The notes below the pieces were generated by a model. It was not told where the DNA came from, searched no databases, and saw only the letters and a program-made list of their open reading frames with translations. This document shows positions 32,908 to 42,488 of a DNA stretch of 64,000 nucleotides, piece after piece. The position numbers and the translations under genes are program-made. Each line of letters opens with the position of its first letter. Position 1 is the first letter of the stretch. The DNA is from Anaerolineae bacterium. Lineage in GTDB: Bacteria > Chloroflexota > Anaerolineae > Aggregatilineales > Phototrophicaceae. The stretch is from assembly GCA_022843385.1 (NCBI GenBank), contig JALHNT010000006.1, forward strand, positions 34,105 to 98,104, read 5' to 3'.

Positions 32908-34989
32908 GTGAGCTTCATCATCGAAGCGGATCAGGTCTGCATCGACTATCGCCTGGGTCAGCAGTGGGTGAACGCCGTTCGTCAGGTCTCGCTCCAGATC
33001 GCGCCGCTGGAAATTCACGGGCTGGTCGGGGAAAGCGGCAGCGGCAAATCCACCCTGGCGCTGGCGCTGATGGGCTATCTGGCGAAGAACTCGCGCATCA
33101 GCGATGGCGATATTCGCTTTGAAGGCCAAAGCCTGCTCCAAAAAACTGCTGCCGAGATGCGGCACATCTGGGGCAAGTGCATCAGCCTGGTGCCGCAGGA
33201 CCCGTTAGCGGCACTGAATCCGTCACAGCGCATCGGCGACCAGATCGCCGAGGTCACCCAACTGCATGACCGACTGGCTTCTCGCGCGGCCTGGCGCAAA
33301 GCGGTTGAAATGCTGGAACGGGTGCGCATCGCCGACCCGGAGTCGGTGGCGCGTAAGTATCCGCATCAACTCAGCGGCGGGATGCAGCAGCGGGTGACGA
33401 TTGCGATGGCGCTCAGCACCCAACCTAAACTGCTAATTTTGGATGAGCCGACGACAGCGCTGGATGTGACCACCGAAGCCACCATCCTCGACCTGTTCCG
33501 CGATCTGATCCGCGAGAACGAAGCGGCAGCTCTGTATGTTTCCCATAATCTGGGCGTGATCGCGCAGATGTGTGACCGCATGACGGTGTTATACGCCGGC
33601 GAAGTCATGGCAAGCGGCACCGTCGAACAGCTCTATTCCAGACCGATCCACCCCTATACGATTGGCCTGCTGGCGAGCATCCCCCGCCCCACCAGCGGTC
33701 ACGAAACCCGCCTGCCGACGATGGATGGCATCGCCCCCTCGCTCAGTCAGCGCCCCTCGGCCTGCGTCTTCGCGCCGCGCTGCCCGGTTGCGCAACCGAT
33801 CTGCTTCAGCGAGAAACCGCCGCTGGAAACGATTGGTGAAGGACGCCGGGTGAAATGCCATCGCTGGCAGGAGATTGCCCAGGGCGAGCTGATGCTATCG
33901 AACCAGGTGATGGCGCTGGCGGACGAAACCCCAGCCCCGTCGCCACATGAAACCATCCTGGAAGCCGCCCACCTCGTCAAACAATTCGGCAGTGGAAACC
34001 TGCTGCAACGGCTCATGGGGCGGGGGAGCAGCAAGTTAACCGCTGTTGATGATGTCAGTATCGCTGTTCACAAGCAATCCACCCTCGGTCTGGTCGGGGA
34101 AAGCGGCAGTGGCAAGACCACGCTGGCGCGCTGCATCATTGGCCTGGAAACAGCCGATCACGGCACGCTGGATCTGCTCGACATGCCGGTTCCGCCCGCG
34201 CTGGCCGGGCGTTCGCAGACCTTGCGCCGCAATCTCCAGATGGTCTTTCAGAATCCCAATGACACACTCAATCCCTATCGCACAATAGGACAGGCGCTCG
34301 AACGAACGATCCGCCAGTTATCGGAAGCGCCGCCCACCAGCGAAGCCGTGCGTGAACAGGTCAGCGCCCTGCTCAACCGGGTACGCCTGCCTGACGATTA
34401 CCAGCATCGGTATCCCAGCGAGTTGAGTGGCGGCGAAAAACAGCGCGTCGCCATTGCCCGCGCCTTCGCCACCCAGCCAGCGCTGGTCATCGCCGATGAG
34501 CCAACCTCAGCCCTGGATGTTTCGGTGCAGGCGGTCATCCTCAATCTGCTCAAGGATTTGCGCGGTCACGATGGCGCGTCATATCTCTTCATCTCGCATG
34601 ATCTGCGCGCCGTCAGCTACCTGGCCGACTGGATCGCCGTCATGTACCTGGGACAGATTGTCGAAGAAGGCACGGTCGATCAGTTCAACCAGGCTCCCTC
34701 GCACCCCTATACCGAAGCCCTGCTCTCTGCCATCCCGGAGCCAGACCCCACCCGTCGTCAGGGTCACATCCGATTGGACGGCGACATCCCTAGCGCACGA
34801 GATATTCCACAGGGCTGTCGCTTCCACACCCGTTGCCCGCGCAAGGTTGGCTCGATCTGCGAACAGCACGCTCCCCCCTGGCAGGACGCCGGCGACGGCC
34901 ATCACATCCGCTGCCATATCCCAGCCGAGGAACTGGCGCTGTTGCAGACGAATCCGCTTCCGTCACTTGCCGAGAGGGAGCCTTCATGA
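32908..34989 (+). CDS. Fused double ATPase of a peptide ABC transporter (DppD-DppF fusion)
   Basis: 693 residues carrying two complete nucleotide-binding domains. The first has GESGSGKST (about residue 42), LSGGMQQRV and LILDEPTTALD; the second has GESGSGKTT (about 400), LSGGEKQRVAIA and VIADEPTSALD. Each is followed by the oligopeptide-transporter C-terminal domain with its Cys pattern (CVFAPRCPVAQPIC and CRFHTRCPRKVGSIC). One chain therefore replaces the usual DppD/DppF pair and powers the permeases at 31653 and 34986. The start is GTG with AGGTGA upstream. The stop overlaps the start of the DppB-type permease. Confidence 0.93.
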   Translation: MSFIIEADQVCIDYRLGQQWVNAVRQVSLQIAPLEIHGLVGESGSGKSTLALALMGYLAKNSRISDGDIRFEGQSLLQKTAAEMRHIWGKCISLVPQDPLAALNPSQRIGDQIAEVTQLHDRLASRAAWRKAVEMLERVRIADPESVARKYPHQLSGGMQQRVTIAMALSTQPKLLILDEPTTALDVTTEATILDLFRDLIRENEAAALYVSHNLGVIAQMCDRMTVLYAGEVMASGTVEQLYSRPIHPYTIGLLASIPRPTSGHETRLPTMDGIAPSLSQRPSACVFAPRCPVAQPICFSEKPPLETIGEGRRVKCHRWQEIAQGELMLSNQVMALADETPAPSPHETILEAAHLVKQFGSGNLLQRLMGRGSSKLTAVDDVSIAVHKQSTLGLVGESGSGKTTLARCIIGLETADHGTLDLLDMPVPPALAGRSQTLRRNLQMVFQNPNDTLNPYRTIGQALERTIRQLSEAPPTSEAVREQVSALLNRVRLPDDYQHRYPSELSGGEKQRVAIARAFATQPALVIADEPTSALDVSVQAVILNLLKDLRGHDGASYLFISHDLRAVSYLADWIAVMYLGQIVEEGTVDQFNQAPSHPYTEALLSAIPEPDPTRRQGHIRLDGDIPSARDIPQGCRFHTRCPRKVGSICEQHAPPWQDAGDGHHIRCHIPAEELALLQTNPLPSLAEREPS

Positions 34990-35936
34990 TCGCCTACATC
35001 CTGCGCCGCGCCGCCCTGCTGGTGGTGACGATGCTCATCACCTCGGCGCTGATTTTTGCCCTCACCCAACTGGTCCCCGGTGACATCGCCAAACTAATCC
35101 TGGGACGCGAGGCCTCGGAGGAACAGTTACAGGCGCTGCGACAGGAGTTCGGGCTGGATTTGCCCGCGCCGCAGCAATACATCAACTGGCTGATGGGCTT
35201 CGTGATGGGCGACTGGGGGCGCTCATTCACCGGTGCCAATCAGGATGTGCGTCCACAGGTGCTGGAACGGCTGGGCAACTCGATGAAACTGGCGCTGATG
35301 ACGCTGCTCATCAGCATTCCGCTGTCGGTCTTCCTGGGTATCATCGCCGCCCTCTATGAAAACTCGTGGCTGGACAGTCTGATCTCCCTGACGGCGCTGG
35401 CAGTGGTCGGGCTGCCCGAATTCGTCACCGGGCTGCTGCTCATCAACGGGCTGGCACTCGGCTTGCGCGGGCTAGGATTACCGGCTACCTCATCGGTGCC
35501 GGATAACACCATCGGCGACTGGATCAATCAATTGATCCTGCCCGCCATCACCGCCACCTTTGTCCTGCTCGGCTACATCTCGCGCCTGACCCGCGCCGGT
35601 GTCATCGACGAACTCAAGAAACCCTATGTCCGCACCGCCCTGCTCAAGGGTCTTCCCTGGCGCACAGTGATCTTGCGCCATGTCCTGCGTAATGCCCTGC
35701 TGCCAACCATCACGGTCATTGCCATCAGCTTCGGCTGGCTGATCGGCGGGCTGGTGGTGATCGAGAATGTCTACAATTATCCAGGGTTGGGTGCACTGCT
35801 GGTGGATGCCGTCAAGCAGAAGAATCTGTTTCTGTTGCAAGCGATTGTCATGGTCATCATTTTCTTTTTCGCCGTCGCCAACCTGACCGCCGATATTCTC
35901 TACGCCCTGCTGAATCCGCGCATCCGCCTGGAATAG
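34986..35936 (+). CDS. ABC transporter permease, DppB/OppB type
   Basis: 316 residues, six membrane helices. The typical OppB beginning is MIAYILRRAALLVVTMLITS, then LVPGDIAKLILG and GLDLPAPQQYINWL. The ATPase-contact loop is ELKKPYVRTALLKGLPW, and YPGLGALLVDAVKQKNLFLL is the usual end motif. The ATG overlaps the ATPase stop codon (ATGA). Together with the genes at 30075, 31653 and 32908 it completes a peptide importer, but in an order (A-C, then DF-B) unlike the common ABCDF. Confidence 0.92.
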   Translation: MIAYILRRAALLVVTMLITSALIFALTQLVPGDIAKLILGREASEEQLQALRQEFGLDLPAPQQYINWLMGFVMGDWGRSFTGANQDVRPQVLERLGNSMKLALMTLLISIPLSVFLGIIAALYENSWLDSLISLTALAVVGLPEFVTGLLLINGLALGLRGLGLPATSSVPDNTIGDWINQLILPAITATFVLLGYISRLTRAGVIDELKKPYVRTALLKGLPWRTVILRHVLRNALLPTITVIAISFGWLIGGLVVIENVYNYPGLGALLVDAVKQKNLFLLQAIVMVIIFFFAVANLTADILYALLNPRIRLE

Positions 35937-35995
35937 CCAAAGGCGCGGGAAGACCGCTATAATGAAACCAACTGCATCATGGAGAGAAAAACATC

Positions 35996-36301
35996 ATGCC
36001 GCTCTATGATTATCGCTGCGAAGTCTGTAGCCAGCCGTTTCAGGCACGGCATGGCTTCAATGACCCAACACCGGCCTGCCCCCATTGTGGTCAGGCTGCC
36101 GTTCAACGCCTGATCGTCAAGGCACCCAGTATCGCGGGCGGAATGCTCACCAACGCTGGGGATTCGCGCCACGCCTCAAAAGAGCAGCTCAAGGATAAAT
36201 GGGCTGAAGAGACGCCGAAACTCCGCAAGAAGCTAGTCGATAAGCTGGGCGAAGATACCGTCAGCAAATATGCGCCCACGCTGGGCAGTGGAAACGAATA
36301 G
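35996..36301 (+). CDS. FmdB-type zinc ribbon protein
   Basis: 101 residues starting MPLYDYRCEVCSQPFQARHG with CEVC and CPHC knuckles (about residues 8-11 and 32-35), the FmdB/CxxC regulatory zinc ribbon. A charged helical tail (DKWAEETPKLRKKLVDKLGE) resembles the extension in actinobacterial and Chloroflexota homologues. Family members are putative regulators without a defined role. A TATAAT at 35958-35963 may be its -10. GAGAG lies before the ATG. The methyltransferase gene follows after one base. Confidence 0.88.
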   Translation: MPLYDYRCEVCSQPFQARHGFNDPTPACPHCGQAAVQRLIVKAPSIAGGMLTNAGDSRHASKEQLKDKWAEETPKLRKKLVDKLGEDTVSKYAPTLGSGNE

Positions 36302-36302
36302 C

Positions 36303-37082
36303 ATGACCCAATCCGTCGTCTTTGATCGCGCTGCTGAATTCTATGACGAGACACGCGCTTTTCCACCGGGTGTCGAAACGCCGGCTGCGGCACTGATCGC
36401 CCAGGCCGGGCAGTTCACCCCACACAGCCAGGTGTTGGAAATCGGCATCGGCACCGGGCGCATCGCGCTGCCGGTTTCGCAGCACGTCGGCGCATACTTT
36501 GGGTTAGATCTCTCACGTCTGATGATGAACCGTCTGCGCCTCAAGCAGAATGGCGAGGCCATCTTTCCGGTTCAGGGCGATGCGACCCGCCTGCCCTACC
36601 CCACTCACTCGCTCGACGCCGTGATCGCCGTGCATGTCTTTCACCTCATCCCCAACTGGCAGGATGCCGTCAATGAAGTCGGACGGGTGCTGAAACCGGG
36701 CGCACCACTGATCCACTGCTGGACCAAATCCGACGATATATTCAGCAATCTGTTGGATGCCTGCCGGTCGGCTCTGCCCAAGACTCGTGAAATCGATGTT
36801 GGGGTGCGTTTCGAGCATAATGACACCTTCCTGATTGAACACGGTTGGCGCGAGGGCGACATTCATCAACTGGACTATGCCTTTGAGCGTGCGCCGCGGG
36901 AATTGCGCGAGGCCATGAAGAACCGCATCTGGTCGCATACCTGGCGGCTCAGTGATGAGGAGCTAGCGCTCGGACTAGCGGCGATGGACGAGGTGATGGC
37001 GCGTGAGTATCCGAACCCGGAGGAACCTCAAACGGTTAAGAACCTGTTCCTGGCTCGCGCCTTCTATCCACCAGCTGCCTGA
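36303..37082 (+). CDS. Class I SAM-dependent methyltransferase
   Basis: About 259 residues (Methyltransf_11 type). Motif I is VLEIGIGTGRIALPV and the acidic turn is FGLDLS. Post-motif sequence FPVQGDATRLPYPTHSLDAV is followed by the HVFHLIPNW helix. MTQSVVFDRAAEFYDETRAF is a common start in this group of unknown-substrate enzymes, often small-molecule or lipid methylases. The ATG lies one base after the FmdB stop, so the two are co-transcribed. An ATG 33 bases upstream would overlap FmdB and is rejected. Confidence 0.85.
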   Translation: MTQSVVFDRAAEFYDETRAFPPGVETPAAALIAQAGQFTPHSQVLEIGIGTGRIALPVSQHVGAYFGLDLSRLMMNRLRLKQNGEAIFPVQGDATRLPYPTHSLDAVIAVHVFHLIPNWQDAVNEVGRVLKPGAPLIHCWTKSDDIFSNLLDACRSALPKTREIDVGVRFEHNDTFLIEHGWREGDIHQLDYAFERAPRELREAMKNRIWSHTWRLSDEELALGLAAMDEVMAREYPNPEEPQTVKNLFLARAFYPPAA

Positions 37083-37087
37083 CGAAA

Positions 37088-37117
37088 TTGGTTTCAGCGG
37101 GCAGCACCGACTATAAT
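37088..37117 (+). promoter_or_regulatory. Promoter before the amidohydrolase gene
   Basis: TTGGTT, an 18-base spacer and a perfect TATAAT (37112-37117) lie 26 bases before the amidohydrolase ATG. They give a very short leader and define a new transcription unit after the methyltransferase. Confidence 0.6.
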
Positions 37118-37142
37118 CTGCGTCCATAGATTGTCAGTTGGG

Positions 37143-38321
37143 ATGCATGAGTCGATGGTTCAACCGCTGCACATTCGCGGGGCGCACATCAGGAATGGCA
37201 AACAGGAGGTGGCACAGGAGTTGTTCACCGATGGCGAGCGCTTCAGCGCCGAGCGCCATCCAAACGCGCTGACGGTTGATCTCGAAGGCTCTACGCTCTA
37301 TCCCGGTCTGGTCAACGCCCACGACCACCTCGAACTCAATCATTATCCGCGCAGCAAGTTTCGCGAGACCTACGACAACGCCCGCCAGTGGGGCGAAGAC
37401 ATGAATGCCCGACTGAATGAAGAACCCTATCGATCCCTGCGCGCCTATCCGCTGGAAGATCGATGTTTCATCGGCGGGCTGAAGAACCTGCTGTGTGGGG
37501 CGACCACCGTCATCCATCACAATCCGCCGCACAAGTGCCTCTTTCGTCCTGACTTTCCGGTGCGGGTCTACAAGAATTACGGTTGGGCGCATTCGCTGCG
37601 CTTCAGCACCGAGCAGGAAATCCGCGACTCTTTTCAGCGCACGCCCCCTGATGGGCTGTGGTTCATCCATCTGGCCGAAGGCACTGACTCAGTCGCCGCC
37701 AGCGAGTATCAACGACTGAAAGCACTGGGCTGCATCAGCCCAAAAACAGTGTTGATTCATGGTGTCGGGCTGACGCAAGAGGACATCGGCGACGCTGCCC
37801 CCCGCGTCCGCGCCCTGGCCATCTGCCCCACCACCAATCGCTATTTGCTGAACGCCGTCGCCAACATCAAAGCCTGGGTGGATGCCGGCGGAAAGTATGC
37901 CATCGGCAGCGATTCGCGGCTGACGAGCGCTGGCGATCTGACGCACGAATTCCCGTCTCTCATAGACGAACTCGATAAACAGGGTATCATGGATGATCGC
38001 GGCCTGGAGACAAACCTGTTCACCACTGACCCGTTCGCGCCGGGTGCGGCTGCCGACTTCTTCATCCCAGGCCATCCCGGCTGGAACCGCAAGTTCACCG
38101 CGCTGGTGGTGAAGGGCGGTCTTCCCCAGATTGGCGATCCAGCAATCATGCGGAAGTTCACCCATATCCAGACGGTTGAGGCACAGCTTGACGGCAAACT
38201 CAAAGCCATCCAGCGCAGCCTGGCGCGGCGTATTCATCAGTGTGGCCTGAAAGAAACCGGGCTGGAGGTTGAAGCGCCGCCCAAAGGGAAATGGTTCAGC
38301 TTCATCCGGCAGCAGGCTTAG
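37143..38321 (+). CDS. Amidohydrolase superfamily protein
   Basis: About 392 residues of the metal-dependent amidohydrolase fold. The metal-binding HxH is in YPGLVNAHDHLELNHY, further His are seen in TTVIHHNPPHK, WFIHLAEG and LIHGVGLT, and the Asp candidate is in AIGSDSRLTSAG. This resembles the adenosine/cytosine deaminase-like and chlorohydrolase branch (ring deaminases or dechlorinases), but I cannot assign a substrate. It is followed after 15 bases by a radical SAM gene, so it may belong to the same pathway. ATGs at 37143 and 37155 are both possible. Confidence 0.8.
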   Translation: MHESMVQPLHIRGAHIRNGKQEVAQELFTDGERFSAERHPNALTVDLEGSTLYPGLVNAHDHLELNHYPRSKFRETYDNARQWGEDMNARLNEEPYRSLRAYPLEDRCFIGGLKNLLCGATTVIHHNPPHKCLFRPDFPVRVYKNYGWAHSLRFSTEQEIRDSFQRTPPDGLWFIHLAEGTDSVAASEYQRLKALGCISPKTVLIHGVGLTQEDIGDAAPRVRALAICPTTNRYLLNAVANIKAWVDAGGKYAIGSDSRLTSAGDLTHEFPSLIDELDKQGIMDDRGLETNLFTTDPFAPGAAADFFIPGHPGWNRKFTALVVKGGLPQIGDPAIMRKFTHIQTVEAQLDGKLKAIQRSLARRIHQCGLKETGLEVEAPPKGKWFSFIRQQA

Positions 38322-38336
38322 AGAAAGACATCGTTT

Positions 38337-39854
38337 GTGACCACTGACATCCTGTTTGGACAATCTTACTACCTGCGATTCGACCCCAAGCTATGGGATG
38401 CCATGCAGCCGTATCCCCCATTGGGGACGCTGTACGCCGCCAGCTATGTCCGGGCAAAAGGCTATCGGGTCGCGCTGTTCGACGCCATGCTGGCCGAGGG
38501 GCCGTCGGAATGGGCAACCGCGCTGCGCCAGCATCAGCCACGTTATGCCGTGCTGTTCGAGGATAGCTTCAATTACCTGAGCAAGATGAGCCTGCTGCGG
38601 ATGCGCCAGGCCGCTTTTGAGATGATTGCCGCTGCCAAAGCCCAGGGCTGCACGGTAATCGCCTGCGGTTCAGACATGACTGACCATGCCGAAGCCTATC
38701 TGGAGCAGGGCGCGGATTATGTGCTGCTCGGCGAAGGGGAAGCCACGCTCGGTGAGCTGCTGGATGTGCTGCGCGACACGCCCCAACCGGGCGATGCCGA
38801 ACTCTACCGCATCCAGAGTCTGGCATACCGGCATGATGGCCGCGTCGTCAAAACACCGACCCGTCCCGTCATCCGTGATCTGAACGCCCTGCCCTTCCCC
38901 GCCTGGGAACTGGTGGATCGTGATCGCTATCGCCGCGTGTGGCAGGATCATCACGGTTACTACTCGATGAATCTGGTGACGACGCGCGGCTGCCCCTTTC
39001 ATTGTAACTGGTGCGCCAAACCCATCTGGGGACAGAAGTACAATGTCCGCAGCCCACAAAATGTGGTCGAGGAAATGGCCTGGCTCAAAGACACTTTTGA
39101 CCCCGATCACATCTGGTTCATGGATGACATCATGGGCATTCAGGATCGCTGGATCGAGGAGTTCGCCGACCTGCTCGATCAGCGCCGGCTGCGTATTCCC
39201 TTCAAAAGCCTGAACCGGGTTGATCTGCTGCTGCGGGGCAAGACGATCCCGGCGCTGGCACGGGCGGGGGCAAAAATCGTCTGGGTCGGGGCGGAAAGCG
39301 GCTCGCAGAAAATCCTGGATGCGATGGAAAAAGGAACCCAGGTGACGCAGATTTATGAGGCGACGCGCCAGCTCCACGCCCATGGGGTGAAGGTGGCCTT
39401 CTTCCTGCAATTCGGCTATCCCGGTGAAACCCGCGAAGACATTGAACTCACGCTCAAAATGGTGCGCGACCTCATGCCAGATGACATCGGCATCAGCGTC
39501 AGTTATCCGCTGCCCGGCACAACCTTCTACGAGAAGGTCAAACATGAATTGGGCGAACGGGTCAACTGGCTGGACAGCGCCGACCTGGCGATGCTCTACA
39601 AGGGCCCCTTCGCCACCGAGTTCTATCGCCAGTTGCACACGGTCGTGCATAAGGATTATCGCTCGCGCAAGACCTGGAATGAACTCAAAGGCTTAATCCG
39701 CCACCCCGCTAATCTGCACGCCGGGCATCTCAAACAGACCGCAGCCATGATCTATCACCGCCTGACGCTGGGGCAGGCGCAGGCCAGATTGGATACGCTG
39801 GCGAAGCTGCCCCATGAGCCGACGCGGGTGAGCAATGTGACGATCGGCGGATAG
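38337..39854 (+). CDS. B12-binding domain radical SAM protein
   Basis: 505 residues. The N-terminal Rossmann-like cobalamin-binding domain (about 1-150) contains PYPPLGTLYAASYVRAKGYR and GADYVLLGEGEATLGELLD. The radical SAM domain follows, with the cluster motif CPFHCNWC (Cys 219, 223 and 226), GAESGSQKILDAMEKG and a C-terminal helical tail. The class includes methylases acting on unactivated carbons and ring-forming enzymes; this one's substrate is unknown. Starts with GTG. It is similar in layout to the protein at 40253, the two flanking a HicB-like gene. Confidence 0.9.
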   Translation: MTTDILFGQSYYLRFDPKLWDAMQPYPPLGTLYAASYVRAKGYRVALFDAMLAEGPSEWATALRQHQPRYAVLFEDSFNYLSKMSLLRMRQAAFEMIAAAKAQGCTVIACGSDMTDHAEAYLEQGADYVLLGEGEATLGELLDVLRDTPQPGDAELYRIQSLAYRHDGRVVKTPTRPVIRDLNALPFPAWELVDRDRYRRVWQDHHGYYSMNLVTTRGCPFHCNWCAKPIWGQKYNVRSPQNVVEEMAWLKDTFDPDHIWFMDDIMGIQDRWIEEFADLLDQRRLRIPFKSLNRVDLLLRGKTIPALARAGAKIVWVGAESGSQKILDAMEKGTQVTQIYEATRQLHAHGVKVAFFLQFGYPGETREDIELTLKMVRDLMPDDIGISVSYPLPGTTFYEKVKHELGERVNWLDSADLAMLYKGPFATEFYRQLHTVVHKDYRSRKTWNELKGLIRHPANLHAGHLKQTAAMIYHRLTLGQAQARLDTLAKLPHEPTRVSNVTIGG

Positions 39855-39899
39855 TCGCTACAATCGGTTGTGGCAAACGAGTAAATCGAGGTCAGGCGA

Positions 39900-40127
39900 A
39901 TGGACATTAATCCCAACCAGGTTGCAGAACTGAGCAAGCGACAGGTCATCATCTATCTGGATGAAGATGGCAATGGCTATTGGGCTGATTGCCCCAGCTT
40001 ACCCGGTTGTCAAGGCCAGGGTGACACCCGGGAGGAAGTAACGACCAACATCAAGGAAGCCATCGAGCTATGGATCGAAGTCGCTCTGGAACGTGGCGAG
40101 GAAATCCCAAATGATGTCGGGATGTGA
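39900..40127 (+). CDS. HicB-like antitoxin domain protein, without HicA
   Basis: 75 residues: VIIYLDEDGNGYWADCPSLP, GCQGQGDTREEVTTNIKEAI, ELWIEVALERGEEIP. This is the partial RNase H-like HicB fold that neutralises HicA mRNA interferases. No HicA-like small gene (double-stranded-RNA-binding fold) is found on either side; it stands alone between two radical SAM genes. Such solitary HicB proteins are common and could bind DNA or cellular RNases. GGTCAGGCG precedes the ATG. Confidence 0.88.
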   Translation: MDINPNQVAELSKRQVIIYLDEDGNGYWADCPSLPGCQGQGDTREEVTTNIKEAIELWIEVALERGEEIPNDVGM

Positions 40128-40203
40128 TACAACAATCGTCTGGAAACATTGGCAACAGTCCTGAAGAACTCATGACAGTCGTGGACAGACCTGATCTGAA
40201 CAA

Positions 40204-40238
40204 ACAACTAAGAACTAGCAACTAACAACGAGCAACTG
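40204..40238 (+). repeat. Heptamer repeat array, five units
   Basis: Five tandem degenerate 7-mers: ACAACTA, AGAACTA, GCAACTA, ACAACGA, GCAACTG. It fills the end of the 125-base spacer before the second radical SAM gene and belongs to the family seen at 19487, 47698, 49388 and 56780. Confidence 0.85.
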
Positions 40239-40252
40239 CACCAGGACGCAAC

Positions 40253-41695
40253 ATGGACATTCTGCTGGCACACGGGTACTTCCTCTATGACGACCCGCAC
40301 GAACTGAAAGTGATGAAGCCCTACCCACCGTTGGGTATCCTGTACATCTCATCCTACCTGAAAAAACAGGGCTTCGATGTCGGTGTGTTCGACTCGACCT
40401 TCAGTTCGCTCGAAGCCTTCAGCGCGCTGCTGGCACAGGCAAAGCCAACGGTCGTCGGCCTTTACACCAACATGATGACCAAGCGCAATGTGCTGGCAAT
40501 GGCACACCTGTGCAAGCAACACGGAGCCATCGTCATCCTGGGCGGGCCGGAGCCGCCCTACTATGCCGAGGATTACCTCAAGCGTGGGGCCGACATCATC
40601 GTAAAGGGCGAGGGCGAGCTGACTCTGGCGGAGCTGCTGCCGCATCTGGCACAGCATGGGTTGACCCAACTGGATTTCATCAACGGCATCGCCTTCCTCA
40701 ATGGCGAGGGCAAACTGGTCGAGACGCTGCCGCGCGCCTTCATTCAGGATTTGAGCGCCAACCCCTGGCCGGATCGGGAAGCGATTGATATTCCGCAGTA
40801 CATGAAGATCTGGAAGGACAATCACGGTCAAAGCTCGGTCTCGGTCATCCAGGCGCGGGGCTGTCCTTATACCTGCCGCTGGTGCAGCCACTCGGTCTAT
40901 GGCAACACCCACCGCCGCCGCACCCCCGCCGACGCTGCCGACGAGGTGCTGTGGATCAAAGAGCGCTACAACCCCGACCTGATCTGGTATGCCGACGATG
41001 TGTTCACCATCAATTTCCGCTGGTTCTTCCAGTACGCCGAGGAACTCAAGCAGCGCGGCGTCCGCATCCCTTTTGAGTGCATCTCGCGGGCAGATCGCCT
41101 GAATGAAGAGGTGGTCAAAACGCTGGCCGAGATGGGCTGCTATCGGCTGTGGAACGGCTCGGAAAGCGGTTCGCAGCGCGTGTTGGATGCGATGGATCGT
41201 AAGGTACAGGTCAAGGATGTGCAGGAAAAGACCCACTTGCTCCAGCGTTATGGCATCGAAACCGGCATGTTCATCATGCTCGGCTACGACGGCGAGACGA
41301 TTCAGGATTTGCAGGAGACGGTCGATCACCTCAAGATTTCCAACCCGGACATCTTCCTGACCACGGTGGCCTATCCCATCAAAGGCACGGCTTACTACGC
41401 CGAGGTCGAAAGCCGCATCCTGAGCGACAAGAACTGGGATGACCGTAGTGACCGCGACCTGACGGTATCCGGGCGTTACTCGCGCCGCTTCTACCAATTT
41501 GCCACTCGCTGGATGGTCAGCGAGGTCGCGCTCAACCGGGCGCGGCTGAAAGGCGGCGTCTCACCCCAACGGCGACTCAAGCTGTGGGCCAACGCCAGGA
41601 TCGGGCGGCTGGGCATGGAACTGACCAAAGGCAGTCAGGAACAGCAAGGGCAGCCGATCACACCGGCCATCGCTTCAGTCTCACATGACCACTAA
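40253..41695 (+). CDS. B12-binding domain radical SAM protein
   Basis: 480 residues. It has a cobalamin-binding domain (PYPPLGILYISSYLKKQGFD, then VILGGPEPPYYAEDYLKRGA), then the radical SAM core with CPYTCRWC (Cys 204, 208 and 211), a SESGSQRVLDAMDRK segment and a GYDGETIQDLQETVDHL helix. It begins the tight five-gene unit 40253-44608: its end overlaps the next methyltransferase by 11 bases. It is paralogous in layout to 38337-39854 but clearly diverged. Substrate unknown; a methylation or rearrangement of a lipid or glycan precursor is possible given the neighbouring flippase. Confidence 0.9.
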   Translation: MDILLAHGYFLYDDPHELKVMKPYPPLGILYISSYLKKQGFDVGVFDSTFSSLEAFSALLAQAKPTVVGLYTNMMTKRNVLAMAHLCKQHGAIVILGGPEPPYYAEDYLKRGADIIVKGEGELTLAELLPHLAQHGLTQLDFINGIAFLNGEGKLVETLPRAFIQDLSANPWPDREAIDIPQYMKIWKDNHGQSSVSVIQARGCPYTCRWCSHSVYGNTHRRRTPADAADEVLWIKERYNPDLIWYADDVFTINFRWFFQYAEELKQRGVRIPFECISRADRLNEEVVKTLAEMGCYRLWNGSESGSQRVLDAMDRKVQVKDVQEKTHLLQRYGIETGMFIMLGYDGETIQDLQETVDHLKISNPDIFLTTVAYPIKGTAYYAEVESRILSDKNWDDRSDRDLTVSGRYSRRFYQFATRWMVSEVALNRARLKGGVSPQRRLKLWANARIGRLGMELTKGSQEQQGQPITPAIASVSHDH

Positions 41696-42488
41696 CCACG
41701 CCTTCGACCCGCTGGCGGCAACCTACGACGCGGCCTTCACCGATACCATCATCGGGCGCTATCTGCGCGATCAGGTGCAGGCGCGGCTGGCGCAGCATTT
41801 CAACGCGGGCGACCATGTGCTGGAACTCGGTTGTGGCACCGGCGAGGATGCCCTCTGGCTGGCACAGCGCGGCGTACGCGTCATAGCCACCGACGCCAGC
41901 CCGCGCATGTTAGCCGTTGCCCAGGCCAAGTGCGCCGCGCAGCCGACGGTTCGGGTTGAGCCGCTCGACTTGCAGCAGCTTTCAAGCGACAGCAACCCAA
42001 ACTTTTCCCTCAGCACTTCACCTTTTGACGGCGTGTACAGCAGCTTCGGCCCGCTCAATTGCCTGACCGAATGGCGCGAACTGGCTGAATGGCTGGCGCA
42101 GCGGGTCAAACCAGGCGGCATCATCGGGCTGGGCGTGATGAGTCCGTTCTGCCTGTGGGAGCCGCTGTGGCATGGACTGCACGGGACTCTCAGGATCGCC
42201 ACCCGGCGCTGGCGACGCTCTACCCGCTTTCAACCGGATGACAACGCCACCCCGATCACGGTCACCTATCCTACCCTGCGCCGTCTCAACCGCGACTTCG
42301 CGCCCCATTTCCGCCCGGTTTACGTCCGTCCGCTGGGATTGTTCCTGCCGCCGAGCGATGTCTTCGGCGTCATCGAGAAGCGACCGCGTTTGCTCCGGCT
42401 GCTGTTGAGTCTGGAGCAGCGTTTCGGTCATGTTCGTCAACTGGCCTTGCTGGCCGATCATTATTGGGTGGAGTACCAAAAGACATGA
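41685..42488 (+). CDS. Class I SAM-dependent methyltransferase
   Basis: 267 residues. Motif I is HVLELGCGTGEDALWLAQRG, followed by VIATDASPRMLAVAQ and FDGVYSSFGPLNCLTEWREL, and then a basic C-terminal region (TRRWRRSTRFQ). The FGPLNC loop is typical of a small group of methyltransferases with unknown substrates found next to B12-radical SAM proteins. It overlaps the radical SAM gene at its start and the dioxygenase lipoprotein (ATGA) at its end, which suggests the products are made together. Confidence 0.85.
   Translation: MTTNHAFDPLAATYDAAFTDTIIGRYLRDQVQARLAQHFNAGDHVLELGCGTGEDALWLAQRGVRVIATDASPRMLAVAQAKCAAQPTVRVEPLDLQQLSSDSNPNFSLSTSPFDGVYSSFGPLNCLTEWRELAEWLAQRVKPGGIIGLGVMSPFCLWEPLWHGLHGTLRIATRRWRRSTRFQPDDNATPITVTYPTLRRLNRDFAPHFRPVYVRPLGLFLPPSDVFGVIEKRPRLLRLLLSLEQRFGHVRQLALLADHYWVEYQKT

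Noticed and set aside
40349..41497. 382-codon minus-strand open frame opposite the second radical SAM gene
   Set aside because: Antisense to conserved radical SAM motifs; no independent coding evidence.
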